64,000 nt of DNA, taken from positions 124,001-188,000 of the forward strand of contig WHUX01000072.1 of NCBI GenBank assembly GCA_015179025.1, read 5' to 3'. The DNA is from Terfezia claveryi. Its lineage: Eukaryota > Ascomycota > Pezizomycetes > Pezizales > Pezizaceae. The notes under the pieces are model-generated. The model saw only the letters and a list, made by a program, of their open reading frames with translations, was not told the origin of the DNA and made no database searches. Both the position numbers and the translations under genes were made by a program. This document shows, in pieces, positions 57,183 to 64,000 of the stretch (position 1 is its first letter; each line of letters opens with the position of its first letter).

Positions 57183-58427
57183 ATGAACAGTACAGCGATA
57201 ACACAGCTGCTTCCGCCTCTCGTTTTGGACGCAAATAAAACCCGTTTTAGAGCTCTGCCGATGGCAACCACTACCACAATGGCGAACAATCCAGCTATGA
57301 ATCCCTCCTCGCGTGTGCCAGGCCCACCTCCGAAATCGATCCTCAAGAAGCCCTCTGCTGCTGCCTCTGGCACCCTCCAGGTCTCGAAATCAACGAATGT
57401 TCAAGCTCCCAAAACATCCGACAAAACTCCCTTCACCGGCAAGGTCTCTGCGCAGCAGGGTAATATAGGACAAAGTGGCAGGCGCCTCCCCACACCAGAG
57501 GAGGCTCGTGAAATCGCCTTGCACCATGCACACATCATCCAGAATCAAAAGAACATCGAACTGGCTATATTAGAGTCCGTCGAGCTGCTACTTGATTTCC
57601 CAACAACCAACAGCCCTGCTTCACATCCATCCGACACGGACGTTACTGAATTCAAGAAGAATCTTGTTCATTTTCAGCCGTCGGATTATGATGACTTGAT
57701 AGAAGAACGGAACATAGTCCACAAGTGCGGATACCCACTATGTCCCTTGCAAAATAAGCTCCAGCCTACCAAAGCCAAATTTAGAGTGCTAGATAAGGGT
57801 AGGAGGATAGTCGAGACTAAGCAGCTGGAGAGGTTCTGCAGCGACGAATGTGCGAGAAGGGGACTGTGGATACGGGTACAACTAAACGAAGAACCTGCTT
57901 GGCTGCGTGTGGGAGAGGACGGGCAGGTTGGGCCAGGAGGTGCAGAGTATAAAATTACGCTGCTGGAAGAAGAGAAGGGGAAACAGAGAGAAGCTAGGGA
58001 CAATGCATTCAAAGGGGAGGTTAGGAAGCTGGTGGATCAGTTGCAGGATATGGGTATATCAGGAACAGGATTATTAGCGCCATCAGCGCGGGGCCAGGCG
58101 CAATTGACAACAGAGAGTCCTGCTACGGATAGCCTAGCAGGCCAGTTAGAGGTCATGAAGTTATCGGGAGGAAGGGGAGCAGCAACGCAACCCCAACCAT
58201 CTAAGTCCATAAACATTGCCGAGCGCGTCCTGGGTTCTTCTAGTAATGCAGAGCCACCAAAGGCATCCAATGTCTCTTTCAAGGACACAGAGGAGGATAA
58301 ACGAATGGCATCAATGACTGTTGAAGGGTATACCCCAAAAGGGCCGAACAAGGACCTTGCGTCCAAGTGGAGGGAGACTGTTGCAGCCGGCAAAAGGAAG
58401 GAGAATGATTATAGTGATGAAGACTAG
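57183..58427 (+). CDS. RTR1: RNA polymerase II CTD phosphatase Rtr1/RPAP2
   Basis: Atypical phosphatase linked to Ser5-P of the Rpb1 C-terminal domain and to Pol II assembly and nuclear import. Intronless, 414 aa. After a disordered leader, the RPAP2 domain begins at about 105: REIALHHAHIIQNQKNIELA, ESVELLLDFP, FQPSDYDDLIEERNIVHKCG. The zinc ligands are CGYPLC (Cys 182, 187) and FCSDEC (Cys 219, 223), followed by RRGLWIRVQLNEEPAWLR. The C terminus has the fungal motif MTVEGYTPKG. It could also start at Met27 (MATTTTMANN). Codon 1 at 57183 follows the end of the minus-strand frame, so the shorter start is quite possible. Confidence 0.92.
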   Translation: MNSTAITQLLPPLVLDANKTRFRALPMATTTTMANNPAMNPSSRVPGPPPKSILKKPSAAASGTLQVSKSTNVQAPKTSDKTPFTGKVSAQQGNIGQSGRRLPTPEEAREIALHHAHIIQNQKNIELAILESVELLLDFPTTNSPASHPSDTDVTEFKKNLVHFQPSDYDDLIEERNIVHKCGYPLCPLQNKLQPTKAKFRVLDKGRRIVETKQLERFCSDECARRGLWIRVQLNEEPAWLRVGEDGQVGPGGAEYKITLLEEEKGKQREARDNAFKGEVRKLVDQLQDMGISGTGLLAPSARGQAQLTTESPATDSLAGQLEVMKLSGGRGAATQPQPSKSINIAERVLGSSSNAEPPKASNVSFKDTEEDKRMASMTVEGYTPKGPNKDLASKWRETVAAGKRKENDYSDED

Positions 58428-58924
58428 TTACTATTGAACTTTGAGCGATCTTGGTACAATTTGGCATAGTTGTTTTTGTCCGTTGATGTGTTTCTCTCCT
58501 CGGGTTCTGGTTAGCATTATGGAAGGGCAGTTGGATCTTTTGTGGCGTTCAATGGAGCGTTTTGATTCATTTTCTTTTCGAGGTAATAATATATTTTGTT
58601 TCCTGGATTTCCATCCCGGTATCTTAGCATCGAGTATGCGGCATTTATATGCGTGATAGACAGAATGATGTTGACGCTGGACTGAGGCCATCTATTATTA
58701 CCCTCAATCAGCTCGCCAAGGCCTTACCACGTGAGCCGCCATGTATCTGCCTACTTGGTACTGTAGGGCAAACCCCTCCCACACCAGCCAGCATCCCACT
58801 TCAGACACCGCCAGAAAGTTCATTCAGCATCAACGACATCACCAACCCAGCACCCACGCCTGCCGACTCCCTACCCCCCCCATAACCAGCATAAAGCCAA
58901 TCTCGATCAACAAAATCCACAAAT
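58428..58924. other. Intergenic region
   Basis: 0.5 kb between Rtr1 and the eS17 gene, both on +. It is the promoter and 5' leader of a ribosomal protein gene. No motif is named with confidence. Confidence 0.45.
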
Positions 58925-59800
58925 ATGGGAAGAGGTATGGATGCACCAACTTTCATTACAGGGGGCTAGATTTTGCAAACCAAAAGAGACGGGACTTTAT
59001 ATGAAAGGAGAATGAGAGAAAATCTGGGGAAAACGCGGTTCAGCAACCAGAAGGCGGGAAGGAAACATGCAATTCGACTGTGGCCATGCTGGCGAAATTG
59101 TGACGACTTTCTTCCTTCTGGATGCGGCGTTGCGGCAAACTGATCAATGGAAGATGTTCTGATGGGCCTCAGTGCTGACGGAGTCTTCCTTTGAACAGTA
59201 CGAACCAAGACGGTCAAGAAGTCCGCTAAGGTCATTATCGAAAGATATTACCCTAAGCTTACTCTTGACTTCGAGACCAACAAGCGTATCTGTGATGAGA
59301 TCGCTATCATTGCGTCCAAAAGGTTGAGGAACAAGGTACGGATTTGTCCTTATCTTTACCACCCACCTACCTTCTCCTCTAGTTCAGGACCCTCTGTGCC
59401 TGGGGATGGCTCTAATATTGAATCGTCGCTGTAGATTGCCGGATACACCACCCACTTGATGAAACGTATTCGCCGTGGACCCGTCCGTGGTATCTCCTTC
59501 AAGCTGCAAGAGGAGGAGCGTGAGCGCAAGGATCAATACGTTCCCGAGGTTTCTGCTCTTGACTACGGCGTCAACAGCGAAAACGGAACTCTCGATGTCG
59601 ACACCGACACCAAGGAATTATTAAAGAGCTTGGGCGTATGTTCTCCTCATATCATTTTATCAATCTCCCACTAACATAATCATACTCAGTTCGACTCCAT
59701 CCCAACCACCGTCACCGCCGTCTCCCAACAACAGCCACAGGAAACCAGGAGGTACAGGGGTGGCGGCGACAGGGGCGACAGGCCCCCAAGACGGGAGTAA
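58925..59800 (+). CDS. RPS17: 40S ribosomal protein eS17
   Basis: Small-subunit ribosomal protein. Exons are 58925-58934, 59199-59335, 59435-59635 and 59690-59800 (152 aa). The first exon codes only MGR plus one base (G) of the next codon. It splices to give [77 protein letters not shown] and [11 protein letters not shown]. The C-terminal tail is Arg/Gly-rich ([17 protein letters not shown]). Intron 1 is 264 nt, long for this window, as is common in ribosomal protein genes. I looked for snoRNA boxes in it and saw none convincing. Confidence 0.95.
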
Positions 59801-61235
59801 ATCACCTAGTCCTTGTCTTTGCCACAATAAAAGTCAAGTTTCACTTCATTTGGGATTGCCATGGGCACATAGAAAAAACTCTTTACTCGCACGAAACTTC
59901 TTTCACTCACTCCTTTTCGGGCTTTCGTCACGGGAGAGAGAGATTGGGGTGGGACCGAGGCATTGGGTGTCGCTCAGGCGGGGTGGAATGGGTCAATCAA
60001 TCTGGAGAGCTTTCTTGTTATCTTCTCCTTTCTTCGGGCTTTTCATTCATGGGAATTCTTAGGGATCGTTTTCTGTCAACTAGGTACTGTCAATTATCTG
60101 GGTGTTTTATCTTCTGAATCTGTTTTTTTCTCATCGAGTTCGATTCGGGAATTAACGAAATTACTTGTCCCGAATGAATTTCAACACGAACAAAGTACCA
60201 GTTGCTCACTCCTCGGGACAATCAGTTCATCCATTTTGAAAAAGCACAACTTTATCACAACTATATACTGTATGTATATTTTGGTGTACTGTGTCCCACT
60301 CCCATTACGCCATCCACGACCAAAAACCCGATCCACACACATATGCTTTCCCAAAGGATAATCCCCACTATTTACCTCCCCACTTGAAATCCCCTTCCCC
60401 CCCCCGCCCGGGGGCTACAACTTCCACCCTCTTCCTCGCCTCCCTCAATCCCTCCTCCCCATCTCCCCCGCGAGCACCTGTCCCACACCCTCACCACCAT
60501 AAACAAAACACACCCACACCCACTCCACCGCCCTCCCTGCAGCACACACAGCTTATTCTACGTGCCCGGCCAGCTGCACCCACACTTTCTTCCCACGCCT
60601 CTCCTCGTAACCATCGGCGGCGTAGCGATACTCAGACACACGCTGCCATATCCACCCGCGCGGGCGATGAGCTCCGGCGAGGTTTGGCTGGGAAGGGTGG
60701 ATTTGTGGAGTGGGTTGATGGGGGGATTGATGCGGATGATGCGGAGGGTGTGCGTGTGGTGCTTTGGGCAGAGAATGTGCCCGGATTTTGTGGGGTGGTT
60801 GGGATTTGGGGTGGATGTGGTGGGCATGGTGGGAGGGTTGGCTGGTGGGCGGCCCCCTGGGTGGGAGTTGACCGGGCTCTATGTTATATACTTATACATA
60901 TATCGATGTGTGCAACATTCAGGGTAAACAATTTCTCATACACCGACCAAACGAGCAACTCCAAAAAAAAAAAAAAAAAAAAAAAAAAAGCCATTCCTAT
61001 GGTTTTGCCCATTAAGTTTATTTTCGAAAAAAAATCCATTTATGTTATTCTGATTCCCCGAGAATGGTATTTCCTTCCCCCTTCCCCCCCCCCCATTATA
61101 TGTCCAAAGAAATCAACTCTCCTTTCGAAACTCCAGTCGACTGCTGTTGCTGCTGTTGCAAAAAGCTAGGCTAGGGTAAGACAGTATACGAGAATGGGAA
61201 TATCTACTATCCAACGCTCCACGGCCGTTACATTC
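59801..61235. other. Intergenic, convergent gene ends
   Basis: 1.4 kb between eS17 (+) and the queuine transferase (-). A C/A-rich frame at 60291-61169 and its antisense frames show no family motif and end in a homopolymer-coded Lys run, so I reject them. It contains a poly-A run of about 28 (60962-60989) and one TTCAGGGTAA (60918-60927). Confidence 0.5.
60962..60989. repeat. Poly-A tract
   Basis: About 28 consecutive A on the + strand, downstream of eS17 and beyond its probable 3' end. Confidence 0.75.
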
Positions 61236-62995
61236 CTACATGTACTTCTCATACAAATCCATCCCCACGCGCCTCAAAGCCCCAACCGCCCACTCCGGAA
61301 ATACTCCGTCAGGATACCACCATTGAAACCTCTTCCTCAAATATCCGGGAAACTCTCCCTTCACAATCGCCCCTCTAGCCTCATGCATCATCTGCAGCAG
61401 CCAATAAACATTATGCATCGTGAGCAGATGCGCCCCTGCTGTCTCCTTCGCTGCAAGATGGTGGATGAGTGCCCTAGTGATTCCTAGTCCAACAGGGATA
61501 TCTGGGTTTCTGGGATCGTATGCGTGGGAAGTTGGGGGGTAGGAAGCGCCGGTGGGGAGGCAGATGGGGCAGGTACAGGTGGGGTCGACCGGGGAGAGAG
61601 ACTCGGAGAAGGCCGATTGGCGGAGGTTGAGGACACCGGAAGAGGTTATGGCGTTGCCGAAGCGGGCAGTGCGGGTAGCCCAGACGCAGTCGAACATGTC
61701 AGCGCCGAGGGCGACGGAAACAAGGAGATCTTCGGGGTATCCCTAGGGAGAGCTTAGGTCCTTAGTAAGACTTCCCAGGAGGGAGGGACTGGGTGGTGGG
61801 ATGAAGTAAATGGTCTGTGACGTAGTGTAATGGGGTGAAGGGATGGGAAATACATACCACCCCCATCACATATCTCGGTTTTCCCTCCGGCAACAACCCC
61901 GTACAAGTATCAACCACCTGACAATAACTAACCTTCTCCTCCCCTCCACTCAACCCCCCAATCGCAATCCCCGGCGTGCCCCTTTTGACCATCTCCTCAC
62001 AGCACTCTCTCCGCATATCAAGATCTAGCCCACCCTGGATAATGCAAAACAGGTTTTGTGTTTCAGGGTTCTTGTGAGCGGCAATACAGCGATCTAGCCA
62101 TCGTATTGATCTATGCATTGCCTCTCGCATCCTCTCGTGGTCCTGCGACGTCGTGACGATCACATCATCGAGTTGCATGAGGATGTCGCTGCCGATGCTG
62201 TTTTGCAGGGAGATGGATGCTTCGGGGGTGAGGAGCATGGGGGTGCCGTCGTGCGGGCTAAGAAAACGCACACCGTCTTCAGTGACGGTGGCGAGTTCTA
62301 AGAGGGAGACCATTTGGAACCTGGAAAAACATCAGTCATCCCGGTCAATTAGGAGGAGCGAGAATATCGAATTTTGAAAAGAAATAATTATAAAACCGAC
62401 CCACCGCTATCTAATCCCTTCCCAATGCACCACCCCATAGTAACAGTTAGCCCAGCGCCCCCCAAAACGACCACAGTATAAAGTGCTCACTTACCAGTAA
62501 GTATATTCCAGTTCCATCCCTGCAGTTTATGCGCACCTCCAATCTCATCTAGCACCTTCTGCCCTGGTTTCAATCCCCTGAATCCAATCCATGATCAGCC
62601 CTTTCCACTCCATCATATAGATCCATGCCCTCCTATTTAAATAATCCAAAAGGCAGACCTACAGATGGTAAGTATTATTCAAGCACAGCCTACACCCCAC
62701 ACTTTCTAGCTGCTCTGCCGTCAGCCCCTTCAGACTTGCCTGTGTCGCAACCGGCATATACAGTGGTGTCTGCACCGTTCCATGGGGAAGCTTCAATGTC
62801 GCTGCGCGGGCTTTCGTCGTCTATTCCCCAACCCCGAAAGTCAGTTATATGTTTAGGTGGGATGGGATGGTCGGGTAAATGAGGTGCGTAGGTAGGCTAA
62901 GTACGTACGGAGCATTTTGCGACGAGGTCGAAAGTGAGCGCTGAGGGCATCGGCTTGAATGCTTGGGAAGCCATGGCTCTGAGGGCGTTTTGCAT
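61236..62995 (-). CDS. Queuine tRNA-ribosyltransferase catalytic subunit (QTRT1/TGT)
   Basis: Exchanges guanine-34 for queuine in GUN-anticodon tRNAs. Exons are 62909-62995, 62663-62820, 62495-62577, 62401-62410, 61858-62320 and 61236-61742 (435 aa). Reads [49 protein letters not shown] with the general-acid Asp about 110, [49 protein letters not shown], and [16 protein letters not shown] with the nucleophile Asp about 285. The zinc motif CTCPIC and the His in LLTMHNVYW complete the site. It has the catalytic-subunit residues, not the QTRT2 changes. Exon 4 is only 10 nt. An alternative start is Met at 62974 (MASQAFK). Confidence 0.94.
62401..62410 (-). other. 10-nt microexon of QTRT1
   Basis: Coding-strand ATAGCGGTGG, preceded by GGGATTAG and followed by GTCGGTTT. 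Spliced, it completes Asp-Ser-Gly-Gly (D110 to G113). Without it, exons 3 and 5 are out of phase and the catalytic Asp is missing. Intron lengths on each side are 84 and 80 nt, with CTAAC and CTGAT branch-like sequences. Confidence 0.85.
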
Positions 62996-64000
62996 AGGCG
63001 AGGGTGGGGTTGGAACTGGTTTCTTAAAATATGTAGGGTGAATGCCATACAGCTGCGCAAAGGTTCAAAGGGTCGAAGTTGCGGCGGAGTACGTGCGGGG
63101 ATTCAGGGTAATTACTCGCGGGAGCCAACATAAGATTTATAATTAAGCATCAATAAAGAGAACGGAATCCCTCCCATATTCCAGCCCGGATAATCGAGTT
63201 TCCGAGTGAGAACACGAGGAGCAAGCATACGAGAGCTTGACGAAGAGGAAGGAGCACCAGAGAAGCAGCGTACGATCGTGCATCATATTATTATGGTCCA
63301 AATCTTCGGGAGCAGCTTCCAATCCTCATACTTCCCACAATAGTACATAAAGGTATAGGTAAAGTATTTCTTGTGATCTAGCACTCAACCGACAGGCTCC
63401 AGAAAGCCTCCGCGCGCGGCTAGGAAATTTCAAAAACTTGTGGCTAACCCCATATACATACAGTCCCATTCAGGAACTGTTTGCGCTGGCTGGAAATAGT
63501 CCCTTTATGTAGCACACCTGAACTGGTTATGCGCATCCCCATTTATGCATCCCGGAGTTCTTGAATGTAACTGTATATCTCCCAAGTTATGGCTCCCCCT
63601 CGAAACATTGTTATTACATGCCCGGAGATGTCCACACCATGTGGCATAGTTAATTCTACCCTCATCTGCTGAGTCTAGGAGAGCTGTTAATTATGCTGGC
63701 GAGATTGGGGACGCCTTGCTTCTTACTCACATATTATCCCAACCCAAGTTCTTGCAAGCTTCCTCTTACATACTATTTCTACACTCTCGTATAGCCAATT
63801 ACCACCAAATGGCGTGTGGGGCAGCTGGGCTGCCCACACATGTTGATTATACTGGTGGCCAAAGGTCCGACTCCCACCCAAGCCTTCTGCATGCTCATAA
63901 AGAGACAAAGTCGGCCGGTGACCCCTTGCAGTGGTGCATGAACCCAGTCTGTAAACAAAGCTCCAGAGTGCAAGTCATGGCACTGTGGAGATGCCCTCCA
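62996..64000. other. Intergenic to the end of the window
   Basis: 1.0 kb upstream of the queuine transferase. It contains one TTCAGGGTAA (63102-63111). Short open frames near 63.7-64.0 kb show no recognisable motif. The window may end before a neighbouring gene. Confidence 0.4.

Noticed and set aside
58935..59198. snoRNA in the first intron of eS17.
   Set aside because: Only weak box-like words (ctgatgg, ctga) and no complementary terminal stem.
60291..61169. 292-codon open frame after eS17.
   Set aside because: Pro/His-rich, then homopolymer-coded Lys; no domain, and antisense frames are equally open.
1..64000. tRNA, 5S rRNA or CRISPR arrays.
   Set aside because: No B-box-like GGTTCGAATCC sequence with a cloverleaf, no 5S-like sequence and no regularly spaced repeats were seen on either strand.

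Overview
The window is nuclear DNA of a filamentous ascomycete (Pezizomycotina). Almost every recognisable gene is split by short GT-AG introns, mostly 50-120 nt. The gene set includes augmin HAUS6, a queuine tRNA-ribosyltransferase, Bbc1, Glo3, the SAP30 subunit of the Sin3/Rpd3 complex, and several ascomycete-restricted proteins of unknown function. There are no bacterial operons, and I saw no rRNA, tRNA or CRISPR array. Genus-level placement is not possible from the sequence alone. I rebuilt exon structures by eye from splice signals, reading phase and recalled family sequences, and checked that exon lengths sum to whole codons. No transcript data were used.

Layout. 0-6.5 kb: HD-domain 5'-deoxynucleotidase (-), augmin subunit HAUS6 (+), Cdc4-type myosin light chain (+). 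6.5-18.3 kb: gene-poor, with only histidinol-phosphatase (+, 11.7-12.9 kb). This stretch carries degenerate dispersed repeats, homopolymers and microsatellites. 18.3-38 kb: gene-dense, with a LysM protein (-), an uncharacterised membrane protein (+), Msp1 AAA ATPase (+), gamma-tubulin complex GCP2 (-) divergent from proteasome alpha5 (+), an uncharacterised secretory membrane protein (-) divergent from an Ecm11-like protein (+), SAP30 (-), and an uncharacterised multi-spanning membrane protein (-) with one apparent frameshift. 38-48 kb: a disordered protein (+), cystathionine beta-lyase (-), Glo3 ArfGAP (-) divergent from Tim21 (+), and an F-box protein (+). 47.6-50 kb: repeat-rich, with a candidate 1.08 kb element that has terminal inverted repeats. 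50-64 kb: MTFP1-like (-) divergent from ATP synthase subunit k (+), Bbc1/Mti1 (-), Rtr1/RPAP2 (+), ribosomal protein eS17 (+), queuine tRNA-ribosyltransferase (-).

Functional themes. These are mostly housekeeping genes rather than a pathway cluster. Several concern the cytoskeleton (HAUS6, GCP2, Cdc4, Bbc1) and several mitochondrial membranes (Msp1, Tim21, MTFP1, Atp19). Divergent pairs share promoters of roughly 270-400 bp (GCP2/proteasome alpha5, Glo3/Tim21, MTFP1/Atp19).

I found no convincing undescribed biological system. The points most worth checking are a 10-nt microexon that supplies the catalytic Asp of the queuine transferase, a single-base C-run frameshift in an otherwise conserved membrane protein, a 10-mer (TTACCCTGAA) seen nine times, and the inverted-repeat element near 49 kb.
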